Shown here one piece after another: positions 6,324 to 11,970 of a stretch of 11,970 nt of DNA. Position numbers and translations under genes: made by a program. The stretch's first letter is position 1; every line of letters starts with the position of its first letter. The stretch is from positions 1-11,970 of the forward strand of contig JAUXJK010000026.1 of NCBI GenBank assembly GCA_030624785.1, in the 5' to 3' direction. Source of the DNA: Actinomycetes bacterium (GTDB lineage Bacteria > Actinomycetota > Thermoleophilia > Gaiellales > Gaiellaceae). The notes under the pieces are model-generated. The model ran no database searches. It saw nothing but the letters and a program-made list of their open reading frames with translations, and was not told the DNA's origin.

Positions 6324-6329
6324 TATGTT
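6324..6329 (+). promoter_or_regulatory. Putative -10 element for the lipoprotein gene
   Basis: TATGTT (plus strand) would start a transcript near 6336 with a leader of about 29 bases that contains the Shine-Dalgarno at 6355-6360. The best -35-like bases (GGGACA, 6298-6303) are spaced too far for confidence. Confidence 0.3.
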
Positions 6330-6354
6330 GCGATCAGGGTCGACGGATTCGCAT

Positions 6355-6360
6355 GGGAGG
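6355..6360 (+). promoter_or_regulatory. Shine-Dalgarno fixing the lipoprotein start
   Basis: GGGAGG four bases before ATG at 6365. It favours this start over upstream in-frame starts at 6284 and 6353, and it places a proper lipoprotein signal peptide at the N-terminus. Confidence 0.65.
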
Positions 6361-6364
6361 CACC

Positions 6365-7495
6365 ATGGCGCGTTCTGACCGGATCCGACAGCTCGGTCAG
6401 GCTCGTCGGCACCCGGCCAAACTGGGGGTTCTTGCGCTTGGGGCGCTGATATGCGCGCTGATGCTCGCTGCCTGCTCTGGTCGCAAGGCTGACGCAGGCG
6501 CAGATCCGAGCGTTCCGGAAGAGGCAAGCGGGGGTGTCCCTAGCGCGCTCGATGCGCAAAGCCCCGTTGCACCAGCAACGGTTGATACCACCACCACGAC
6601 GGGTTCGACCTGCGCTCGCGCATACAGCGACGACAGTCCCTGGAACACGCCGATCGGCCCGACGCCCGAGTATCACCCGCGCTCGGACGGGTTCGTGCAA
6701 CGCATCGAGGTCCCACTGACGTCGGATCCGACTCAGTTCTCCTACCCGGTCTACCGCGTAGACGAAGACACCCCGCGACGCACCGTGAGGCTCGATGGAT
6801 GGTTCTCGAATGTCGTCAACGGCGGGAATCTCCTCTTGAATCAGCGCGCCGGAACAGTGGATCTTCCGATTCCAGAGGGCGCACGCCCCTCCGCAGGCGA
6901 AGACGCTCAGATCGTTCTCTACAACGAAGAAACCGACGAGGAGTGGGGCGCCTCCGTCCTACGGGAGAGCGACGACGGAACGTTCGACGCCTTCAACGCG
7001 TACCACTACGACACTGCCTGGACTGCGTTCGTGCCGTTCGACGAGGACGGCCGACCGATCTTCGCTCGCGGCGCCGGCATCCCCTACCTCGCCGGATTGA
7101 TTCGACCGTGCGAGGTCGAGCAGGGCCTGATCGATCATGCCCTCGCATTCTCCTTCGACGCGCCGCGTGACGCATTCGTCCCGCCCGCCTCGAAATCAGA
7201 TGGCGCCTCGAGCACGCACCTCGACGTACCGGAAGGCGCCCGGCTTCAGCTGGACCCGACGATCAGCGAAGCCGAGATCAGCGCCTGGGGCTGCCGCGGC
7301 CCTTGCCTCGCAGTCGCCCGCGCCCTTCAGAAGTACGGAATGATCGTTGTCGACAACGCTGGCCGCTCCAAGATCTACTTCGAGTTCGACGGCACGGCCC
7401 ACTGGAATGGCCGCGTGCAGGCCAGCACCGTGTCACCAATACCGGTCGACCGCCTCAGCGTCCTGGCCTTTGACACGCCGACACTCGACCGCTAG
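6365..7495 (+). CDS. Lipoprotein of unknown function
   Basis: 376 residues. The signal peptide has a basic N-terminus, a hydrophobic segment (about 20-34) and the lipobox LAAC with Cys37, so the mature protein should be lipid-anchored outside the membrane. A low-complexity linker rich in Pro, Ala and Thr (about 40-81, including TTTTT) follows. The globular part begins CARAYSDDSPWNTPIG and carries the conserved-looking segments YHYDTAWTAF, RGAGIPYLAGLIRPCE, PEGARLQLDPTI and ALQKYGMIVVDNAG. Cysteines at 83, 249, 310 and 314 could form two disulfides. I recall similar SPWNTPI...ALQKYG proteins as secreted hypotheticals in actinobacteria, without a known activity; a carbohydrate- or surface-related role would be a guess. 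It starts 104 bp after the selenoprotein gene on the same strand, with its own likely promoter, and converges with the methyltransferase gene. Confidence 0.85.
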   Translation: MARSDRIRQLGQARRHPAKLGVLALGALICALMLAACSGRKADAGADPSVPEEASGGVPSALDAQSPVAPATVDTTTTTGSTCARAYSDDSPWNTPIGPTPEYHPRSDGFVQRIEVPLTSDPTQFSYPVYRVDEDTPRRTVRLDGWFSNVVNGGNLLLNQRAGTVDLPIPEGARPSAGEDAQIVLYNEETDEEWGASVLRESDDGTFDAFNAYHYDTAWTAFVPFDEDGRPIFARGAGIPYLAGLIRPCEVEQGLIDHALAFSFDAPRDAFVPPASKSDGASSTHLDVPEGARLQLDPTISEAEISAWGCRGPCLAVARALQKYGMIVVDNAGRSKIYFEFDGTAHWNGRVQASTVSPIPVDRLSVLAFDTPTLDR

Positions 7496-7512
7496 ACCGT
7501 TGCCGAAATCGG

Positions 7513-8328
7513 CTACGCGCGTCGCGCGAAGATGACTGAGTAGTTCGCGAGCGGACGCAGCGGTCCGACATGATCGAGAACTACGCGATCGATCTTGTGA
7601 AGCGTGTGGAACTTCCAGCGCCAACCACTGAGCCGCTCGGCCATCCCGAGCAGGTGGATCTCTTTCCACGTGAACTCGTCGAAATGCTCGCCCCAGGCGC
7701 GTAGGTCGCTGTAGCGCAACGGTACATCGGTGCCTCGCTCCGACTTGCGCGGGTACCAAACATGGTCGCGCGCAAAACGCACCACCGGATTGTTCGCAAG
7801 AGGCTCGCTGAAAGCCGCGAGAGCGCCGGAGCGCATGACGCGTCGCGTTTCGGGGCCCGCTCGCTCCACCTCCAGGTGGTGAAGGACGGCCGACCCGATC
7901 ACTACATCGAACGAGCCGTCTTCGTATGGCAGATCCTCACCCGCCGCCACCACGAACTCGGTAGCGTCGGCGACACCGTTCATGTCAGCCCGCTTGCGCG
8001 CTACCTCGACGCTGCCCGGCGATATGTCAAAGGCCGATACGTTGGCGCCGCTACGAGCGAGCGCTACTGAGGTCTCACCAGTGCCGCAGCCCAGCTCGAG
8101 CACAGACTTTCCACGGAGGTCACCTACGTAGTCCGCCATCCCGGGGAAGTAGGTGTCCTCGCGGCACATGCGAGCGAACGTCATGTCAGCGGACAGAACA
8201 GCCTCCGGGCCGAGCTCTTGGGCCGCACTTACGTCGTCAAACTTCTCGCGCTCAATTCGATAGCGCTCTTCGACGGCCGCTGACTTCGCTGCGCTTTCAG
8301 ACGCTCCCGGCCCATCCTCGGAACCCAT
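7513..8328 (-). CDS. Class I SAM-dependent methyltransferase
   Basis: 271 residues with a Rossmann-like methyltransferase domain of the Methyltransf_11 type. Motif I is VLELGCGTGETS (76-87). The acidic residue that binds the SAM ribose is probably Asp101 in SAFDIS. Motif II/III follows as DLPYEDGSFDVVIGSAVLHHL (132-152). The N-terminal segment with RYRIEREKFDDVSAAQE is typical of the lead-in helix of small-molecule or lipid methyltransferases. The C-terminal third (W-rich, about 205-260) is presumably substrate-binding and gives no clear clue. No signal peptide; cytosolic. An in-frame TGA directly precedes the ATG, so the protein cannot start earlier. It converges with the lipoprotein gene (17 bp apart) and lies downstream of the ECH gene, separated from it by a terminator, so it is probably transcribed alone. 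The methyl acceptor is unknown. Confidence 0.85.
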   Translation of the reverse strand: MGSEDGPGASESAAKSAAVEERYRIEREKFDDVSAAQELGPEAVLSADMTFARMCREDTYFPGMADYVGDLRGKSVLELGCGTGETSVALARSGANVSAFDISPGSVEVARKRADMNGVADATEFVVAAGEDLPYEDGSFDVVIGSAVLHHLEVERAGPETRRVMRSGALAAFSEPLANNPVVRFARDHVWYPRKSERGTDVPLRYSDLRAWGEHFDEFTWKEIHLLGMAERLSGWRWKFHTLHKIDRVVLDHVGPLRPLANYSVIFARRA

Positions 8329-8425
8329 TCACTAGCCCCATTCCTCGTTGAAACGCTTCTTCCAAGTGTACGGATAGCGCGGCAGACGTACACCCCTGCG
8401 CAGGTGGGTTCTATGCATCCGGCAA

Positions 8426-8464
8426 ACCCCTCGGAAGGCGGCAAATTACCGACTTCCGAGGGGT
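8426..8464. terminator. Strong hairpin, probable terminator of the ECH gene
   Basis: ACCCCTCGGAAG (8426-8437) and CTTCCGAGGGGT (8453-8464) form a perfect 12 bp stem. Inside, CGG (8439-8441) and CCG (8449-8451) add three more pairs after a one-base mismatch, closing a 7 base loop. It lies 44 bp beyond the stop of the ECH gene, in the 179 bp gap before the methyltransferase gene. On the minus strand a short TTTG run follows. It probably ends ECH transcription and isolates the methyltransferase gene. Confidence 0.7.
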
Positions 8465-8507
8465 AGCTCCTTCTGATTCGTCGAGACGAAAGCCCCCTGT
8501 CGCTCTC

Positions 8508-9338
8508 CTAGTGATCGACCTCGAGGCTCTTCGGATCCTTCCCATCGAGACGATCGATCTGCAGGAAATTGACCATCTCGTAGGCGGCAGCCGAGTCGAG
8601 GGTCATGTTGAGATGGTGCGCAACGATTCGGTTGGCCGTGCGCTTCGTCCATGCAAGCGCGAAGGCGGAGCGTCGAAGCAGCGCCTCCACGATCTCGTCG
8701 GTCTTGGCGTCGAGCTCGCCGGCCGGAACGGCGTAGTTGATGACGTTCATGTCAGCGAGATCGCGCCCTGTGAAGCGCTTCGCCAACATCAGCGCCTCCT
8801 TGGCGATTGCCGGTGAGAAGAACAGCGGGATGAGCGCGCTTCCACCGTCACCGGTCACGATGCCGAAGTTGGGGCCACCTTCCTTGACCTCGCCCATGCC
8901 CAGATGAATATCGATGACGAGCGCTTCCTCGTCAGAGATGATCAGGTCGCAGGCGAAGACCAGGCTGGAACCGAAGCCGAGGGCGTTGCCGTTGATTTTT
9001 CCGACGATCGGCTTTTCGAGCTCGGCCATCGCCTGATGCAGGCGAACGATCCCGGTGAAGGTCTTGAAGGCGTGCGGCGGGTCAGACACGTACTCGCGCA
9101 GTTCGGCGTTGTCGTAGAAGTCGCCGGCCATTGGTTGGTAGAACTCGCCGTCCTCACCGGTGAACACGACAACACGTGTCGACGTGTCACCACGCAACGC
9201 ACTGAACACCTCGCCCAACTCCCAGTGCAGATCGGCTGTGCCGGCGCCGAGATTACGCGGCGGAATGATGGTGACGGTTGCGATCTCGCCGTCCTTGGTC
9301 AACCGGCAGGTTTCAAGTTTCAAATCAGGAAATGCCAT
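8508..9338 (-). CDS. Enoyl-CoA hydratase/isomerase family protein (crotonase fold)
   Basis: 276 residues. Crotonase marks are VVVFTGEDGEFYQPMAGDF (about 56-74, first oxyanion-hole strand), PIVGKINGNALGFGSSLVFACDLIIS (110-135, second oxyanion-hole glycine and CoA loop), VTGDGGSALIPL (161-172) and KRFTGRDLADMNVINYAVPAGEL. The family binds acyl-CoA thioesters and catalyses hydration, isomerisation, hydrolysis or C-C cleavage. The usual P-E-x-x-L-G glutamate block is replaced by a longer stretch (about 136-160, IDIHLGMGEVKEGG), so classical hydratase activity is uncertain. The GDGG version is common in actinobacterial members that I recall. The ATG at 9338 has only a weak ribosome site and follows a possible 16-codon leader by three bases, suggesting coupling. 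A strong terminator follows. Upstream on the same strand is a decayed peptidase gene. Confidence 0.85.
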   Translation of the reverse strand: MAFPDLKLETCRLTKDGEIATVTIIPPRNLGAGTADLHWELGEVFSALRGDTSTRVVVFTGEDGEFYQPMAGDFYDNAELREYVSDPPHAFKTFTGIVRLHQAMAELEKPIVGKINGNALGFGSSLVFACDLIISDEEALVIDIHLGMGEVKEGGPNFGIVTGDGGSALIPLFFSPAIAKEALMLAKRFTGRDLADMNVINYAVPAGELDAKTDEIVEALLRRSAFALAWTKRTANRIVAHHLNMTLDSAAAYEMVNFLQIDRLDGKDPKSLEVDH

Positions 9339-9341
9339 GCC

Positions 9342-9392
9342 CTAGACCTCGACGCCGAACTGGGTCGGCAACTTCATGGTGATAGCCGTCAT
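9342..9392 (-). CDS. Possible 16-codon leader ORF before the ECH gene
   Basis: ATG at 9392 is preceded by GAGAGGG with a four-base spacer, and the frame gives MTAITMKLPTQFGVEV before TAG. That stop is three bases from the ECH ATG, a geometry suited to translational coupling. The same frame is continuous with the decayed peptidase gene upstream, so it may only be the tail of that open frame. No known leader peptide is recognised. Confidence 0.3.
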   Translation of the reverse strand: MTAITMKLPTQFGVEV

Positions 9393-9921
9393 GAGACCCT
9401 CTCGTGGGAGACGAAAACAGCACGACTGTACACCCGCCGCGGCCTCGAGTGGCCTCGACCTGAGAGCGGACGGAACGAACAACAGGTCTTTGGTCGTGAA
9501 CGTCTCGTCGCAGGCGGCTGGGTCGCCGCTCTCGAACCCACGGGTAAACCAACGCTGGCGCTGCTCAGATGATCCATGCGTCCAGTTGTGAGGAGTCACC
9601 CACCCCTGAGTGCGTTGCTGGATTCGGTCATCGCCGACAAGCACGAGCCTGGTGAACTGGTAGGTGGCGCCCGCCTCCTGGAAGAGTCGAGTCCATTCCG
9701 CCTGGACGTCCTGGACCACGAACCGAACAGACTCACCAGCATCATCGCCAACGTTACGCGCGCCTCGTTCAAGCTCGTCGCCTTCCGCGGGCGCCGCACT
9801 CGGCAAGCAGTCGAGCGTCGAACCCACATCGAAGGCCGCGCCGGCCCCGCCAAATGCGCCCCGTGGCCGCGAGAACAACAACGATGACCTGTCCCTGCGA
9901 GCGGTCGCGTCGCCACTTCAT
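9342..9921 (-). pseudogene. Neutral zinc metallopeptidase (YpfJ family) lacking its catalytic core
   Basis: The ORF from TTG at 9881 contains both ends of a YpfJ-type peptidase. The front half has FDVGSTLDCLPSAAPAE and VQAEWTRLFQEAGATYQFTRLVLV. The back half has GDDRIQQRTQGWVTP, THGSSEQRQRWFTRGFESGD and CDETF. In the family these halves are separated by about 125 residues holding the GPFYCPAD motif, the HEVGHH zinc site and the ELQADCFAGVW block. Here they join directly at about 9635/9636, in frame. A second lesion affects the N-terminus: MKWRRDRS, the typical family start, is read from ATG at 9921 in another frame, and the membrane anchor is missing. After CDETF the frame runs on to 9342 with unrelated residues. 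It cannot be an active peptidase. It is either a recent pseudogene or, less likely, a retained non-catalytic remnant. Confidence 0.8.
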
Positions 9922-9957
9922 CGCAGGTACTCGGGATCCATCGCACTCGTGCTTCCA

Positions 9958-9981
9958 TCGCCGCCAGATTCCAGGCGGCGA
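9958..9981. repeat. GC-rich inverted repeat (hairpin)
   Basis: TCGCCGCC (9958-9965) and GGCGGCGA (9974-9981) form an 8 bp perfect stem around loop AGATTCCA. It lies in the 145 bp gap between the decayed peptidase gene and the spondin-domain gene, which diverge. No T-tract follows on either strand. Its role is unknown; it could be a regulatory hairpin or a relic terminator. Confidence 0.35.
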
Positions 9982-10054
9982 GCGCTTTCGAACACCCTGA
10001 CATTGCCCGCTCAGCAGCCATCGCGAGCGTAAGAAACTCGAAAGGATCACGCGC

Positions 10055-10060
10055 TAGGCT
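10055..10060 (+). promoter_or_regulatory. Putative -10 element, leaderless spondin-domain gene
   Basis: TAGGCT ends six bases before ATG at 10067, so initiation about seven bases downstream would fall on the start codon. There is no Shine-Dalgarno at the right place; AAAGGA at 10040-10045 is too far upstream to serve. Confidence 0.4.
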
Positions 10061-10066
10061 GAAGCA

Positions 10067-10768
10067 ATGCTCCGCAGGCGTACCCTGATCGCGGCACTCG
10101 CGGCGTCCTGTGCCGCGTCATTCGGCGCGACGGCAACGGCAAATGCCGCCTCGAACGCTACAGACGCAAATCCGACAGCGAAGGCTGGACAGCAGACCTA
10201 CGTCTTCAAGGTGACGATTCGTAATCTCGGGCGAGCCGACCTGACCTCCCCCGTATACGCCGTGCACAATCGAAGCTTCCGGCTATTTCGACTCGGCAAG
10301 AAGGCGAGCCCGGGTATCGCGAAGCTTGCCGAGGACGGAGCGACATCTGGCGCCCGGGCCGAGGCTCGACGTAAGCGAGGTGTTGGCCAGGTCAATATCG
10401 GCCCGCGAATTGCGGCACGCCGATCAGCAAGTTTTCGCATCACAACCACCTCCAAGCACCTTCGACTCAGCTGGGCGGCGATGCAGATCTGCACGAACGA
10501 CGTCATGGCGGCCCAATCGAACGCGAAGTTGCCGGCTTCCAAGGTCGGCGCGCGCCGCGTCGTACGCATCCGCGCTCTCGACGCCGGATCGGAGCAGAAC
10601 ACCGAGAGCCGCGCTCACGTTCCGTGCCTCGGCGCGCACAATGTTGGCCCAAATGAGAACGGTGTCATCAAGCGATCCAAGGGCATCCAAGGCCGCGGCG
10701 ACGTCGTCAACGCCACGCAGGGTTGGGGCAAGTTCCTCGCACGCGTGACGATCAAACGCATCAGCTAA
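10067..10768 (+). CDS. Secreted spondin-domain protein
   Basis: 233 residues. The signal peptide is MLRRR followed by a hydrophobic alanine-rich stretch, with likely cleavage after ANA (25-27). The mature part matches the Spondin_N domain pattern: YVFKVTIRNLGRADLTSPVYAVHN (45-68), LFRLGKKASPGIAKLAEDG (73-91), an IGPRIAARRSASFRI strand (111-125), then LSWAAMQICTNDVMAA (134-149) with the hallmark T-N-D. In animals this domain belongs to extracellular matrix proteins; bacterial single-domain versions are secreted and largely uncharacterised. Two cysteines (142, 187) remain after processing and could form one disulfide. The C-terminal region (about 175-233) contains the repeated motifs GVIKRSKGIQGRGD and QGWGKFLARVTIKRI, with a strongly basic character. 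It converges with the hydroquinone-reductase-like gene, 53 bp away. The domain call is made by eye. Confidence 0.8.
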   Translation: MLRRRTLIAALAASCAASFGATATANAASNATDANPTAKAGQQTYVFKVTIRNLGRADLTSPVYAVHNRSFRLFRLGKKASPGIAKLAEDGATSGARAEARRKRGVGQVNIGPRIAARRSASFRITTTSKHLRLSWAAMQICTNDVMAAQSNAKLPASKVGARRVVRIRALDAGSEQNTESRAHVPCLGAHNVGPNENGVIKRSKGIQGRGDVVNATQGWGKFLARVTIKRIS

Positions 10769-10821
10769 CGCACCGGCTATGCCACAGTCGGAGCCGCGCC
10801 AGCTACTGGGCGGCCGCTGGC

Positions 10822-11787
10822 TCAGCCCGGCGTACCGGGCTTCGTGAACCGGTCTCGATCATGCGGAACTGCTAGATCGAGTTCAGGCCCGACCGGCACG
10901 ATCCCCAGCGGATTCAGACTGGAGTGACTCATGTAGTAGTGGCGCTTGATCTGATCCAGATCGAATGTGGCCGCGACGCCCGGAACCGAATAGAGGTCGC
11001 GCATGTATCCGGAGAGATTGGCGTAGTCGGCGATTCTCCGCAGATTGCACTTGAAATGCCCGAGGTAGACCGCGTCGAAGCGCACAAGTGTCGTAAAGAG
11101 GCGCCAATCGGCAAGCGTGGACCGACCTCCAACCAGATAGCGCTGCGTTGAAAGTCGCGCGTCAAGCAAATCTAGGGTTTCGAACAGCCGGACAGCGGCT
11201 CGCTCGTACGCCTCCTGCGATTTGGCAAACCCGCAGCGGTACACCCCGTTGTTGACGTTCGTGTACACGAGATCGTTGATCTCATCGATCTCGCCCTTCA
11301 GCTCGCTCGGATACAGATCGAGAGACGAGTCGCCCCAGGCGTCGAACTCGCTGTTGAGCATCTGGATGATCTCAGACGACTCGTTGTTGACAATCCGATC
11401 ACTCTCGCGATCCCACAGCACCGGCACCGAGACTCGGCCAGCGTAGTCCGTATCGCTCGCAACGTAGGCCTCCGCCAGGTATTCGAACCCGTTTACGGGG
11501 TCGCTACTTGCGCCATCCTCGACGGCGAACGCCCATCCCCGCTGATCTCGTAGCGGGTCCACAGCCGAAAGCGAAACCACCTCGGCAAGACCCTTGAGCC
11601 GACGCACGATTGCCGTCCGGTGAGCCCACGGGCAGGCGGGCGAGATGTAGAGGTGATATCGCCCCGGTTCTGCCGGAAACGACGAGGCCGAGTCGGCCGA
11701 GATCCAATCTCGAAACACACTTTCGATACGAATGTACTCGCCGGGAACTGCGTTCCCGGCGTGCTTTGCAGATGGCGCCGAAGTCAT
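10822..11787 (-). CDS. Glutathionyl-hydroquinone reductase-like protein (Xi-class GST, ECM4/YqjG family)
   Basis: 321 residues. The thioredoxin-like N-terminal domain carries LYISPACPWAHR (46-57) with the catalytic Cys52, then LSAVDPLRDQRGWAF, the VPVLWD strand (121-126) with its cis-proline, and NNESSEIIQMLN (134-145), the thiol-substrate binding motif. An all-helical C-terminal domain (about 165-300) ends with HYYMSHSSLNPLGIVPVGP, typical of the family. Known members reduce glutathionyl-hydroquinones and related aryl-thiol adducts, releasing the free hydroquinone and a disulfide. Actinobacteria generally use mycothiol, so the natural thiol adduct here may not be glutathione. Cytosolic. ATG at 11787 has no Shine-Dalgarno but has TATACT six bases upstream, so the mRNA is probably leaderless. 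It diverges from a probable dehydrogenase gene. Family assignment is strong. Confidence 0.9.
   Translation of the reverse strand: MTSAPSAKHAGNAVPGEYIRIESVFRDWISADSASSFPAEPGRYHLYISPACPWAHRTAIVRRLKGLAEVVSLSAVDPLRDQRGWAFAVEDGASSDPVNGFEYLAEAYVASDTDYAGRVSVPVLWDRESDRIVNNESSEIIQMLNSEFDAWGDSSLDLYPSELKGEIDEINDLVYTNVNNGVYRCGFAKSQEAYERAAVRLFETLDLLDARLSTQRYLVGGRSTLADWRLFTTLVRFDAVYLGHFKCNLRRIADYANLSGYMRDLYSVPGVAATFDLDQIKRHYYMSHSSLNPLGIVPVGPELDLAVPHDRDRFTKPGTPG
10824..10841. terminator. GC-rich hairpin at the convergent gene ends
   Basis: AGCCCGG (10824-10830), loop CGTA and CCGGGCT (10835-10841) form a perfect 7 bp stem. It overlaps the stop codon and last codons of the hydroquinone-reductase-like gene and lies 56 bp after the spondin gene. 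It could act in both directions, but lacks a T-tract. A second, weaker stem GCCAGC/GCTGGC (10798-10821) lies beside it. Confidence 0.35.
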
Positions 11788-11793
11788 CGGCCG

Positions 11794-11799
11794 AGTATA
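11794..11799 (-). promoter_or_regulatory. Putative -10 element, leaderless hydroquinone-reductase-like gene
   Basis: TATACT on the minus strand, five of six matches to TATAAT, ends six bases before ATG at 11787. No Shine-Dalgarno is present. It is the best -10 candidate in the window. Confidence 0.5.
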
Positions 11800-11869
11800 C
11801 GTTCAGCCCACCAGCCTCCCCCGCGCCGGCCGCGTGTCGAGGGCCCTGCAACCAGCCTCGAGGTGTGCC

Positions 11870-11875
11870 TAGAAT
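11870..11875 (+). promoter_or_regulatory. Putative -10 element, leaderless right-edge gene
   Basis: TAGAAT ends six bases before ATG at 11882, the same spacing as in the two genes to the left. CTGCAA (11846-11851), 18 bases upstream, is a poor -35 candidate. Confidence 0.45.
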
Positions 11876-11881
11876 CGCGAC

Positions 11882-11970
11882 ATGTATGAACCCGGAAAGA
11901 CCGACCTCAAGGGCGCCTTCACGTTCCTGCCCATCGACGACGTGCATTACGGCGCGGGCTGCATCGCAGG
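11882..11970 (+). CDS. N-terminal fragment, possible iron-containing alcohol dehydrogenase (runs off right edge)
   Basis: The frame starts at ATG 11882 and is open to the edge, giving 29 complete codons: MYEPGKTDLKGAFTF, then LPIDDVHYGAGCIA. The pattern of an aromatic-rich strand followed by V-x-Y/F-G-x-G resembles the N-terminus of iron-containing alcohol dehydrogenases and maleylacetate reductases, where this loop starts the nucleotide-binding domain. The evidence is short and the call tentative. It is divergent from the hydroquinone-reductase-like gene across 94 bp. If it is a maleylacetate-reductase relative, both genes would suit aromatic or hydroquinone breakdown. Confidence 0.55.
   Translation, partial: MYEPGKTDLKGAFTFLPIDDVHYGAGCIA

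Noticed and set aside
6284..6364. Longer start for the lipoprotein
   Set aside because: It would place 27 residues in front of an otherwise normal lipoprotein signal peptide and ignore GGGAGG before 6365.
7502..7513. GCCG-AAAT-CGGC as a terminator between the lipoprotein and methyltransferase genes
   Set aside because: Only four pairs and no T-tract; it overlaps the methyltransferase stop codon. Too weak to call.
8904..9572. 222-codon plus-strand frame over the ECH gene and decayed peptidase
   Set aside because: It is antisense to recognisable crotonase motifs and shows no domain of its own.
1..11970. Mobile elements, CRISPR arrays, rRNA or tRNA genes
   Set aside because: No transposase or integrase motif, no regularly spaced direct repeats and no RNA gene signature was seen on either strand by eye.

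Overview
The window is about 60% GC and reads like a chromosomal stretch of a high-GC Gram-positive, most likely an actinobacterium, possibly of the Thermoleophilia type. The grounds are the alanine/arginine-rich signal peptides, a lipoprotein, a DinB-type thiol-dependent domain, several start codons with no Shine-Dalgarno sequence and a TAnnnT hexamer just upstream (leaderless architecture), and the protein-family mix. The placement is an inference; there is no rRNA or other marker. No mobile element, CRISPR array, tRNA or rRNA was seen.

Left part (1-5469). A gene fragment with a strong Shine-Dalgarno runs off the left edge. An aspartase-family lyase (minus) and an M19 dipeptidase-like protein (plus) diverge from only 31 bp. 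The dipeptidase converges on a secreted protein of unknown function. A hydantoinase B-type protein without its usual HyuA partner follows. Lyase, dipeptidase and HyuB all suggest catabolism of nitrogenous or amino-acid-derived compounds, but they are not one operon.

Centre (5511-8464). Divergent from hyuB across 41 bp lies the most striking gene. An ATG at 5511 opens a glutaredoxin-like domain whose first active-site cysteine codon is an in-frame TGA (5547-5549), giving U-A-S-C. The frame stays open for 237 more codons and ends in a DinB-like domain with candidate His metal ligands. A hairpin with G at the second loop position sits 15 nt after the TGA, as expected of a bacterial SECIS. I interpret this as a selenoprotein fusing a glutaredoxin to a DinB/thiol-transferase-like domain. 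It is followed by a lipoprotein of unknown function and a convergent SAM-dependent methyltransferase.

Right part (8508-11970). An enoyl-CoA hydratase-family gene ends at a strong hairpin terminator. Upstream of it lies a decayed neutral zinc metallopeptidase (YpfJ family) that has lost its whole HExxH catalytic core by a deletion keeping the reading frame. Then come a secreted spondin-domain protein, a glutathionyl-hydroquinone-reductase-like enzyme, and the start of a probable iron-containing alcohol dehydrogenase leaving the right edge. Several of these genes have a TAnnnT or related hexamer ending exactly six bases before the start codon.
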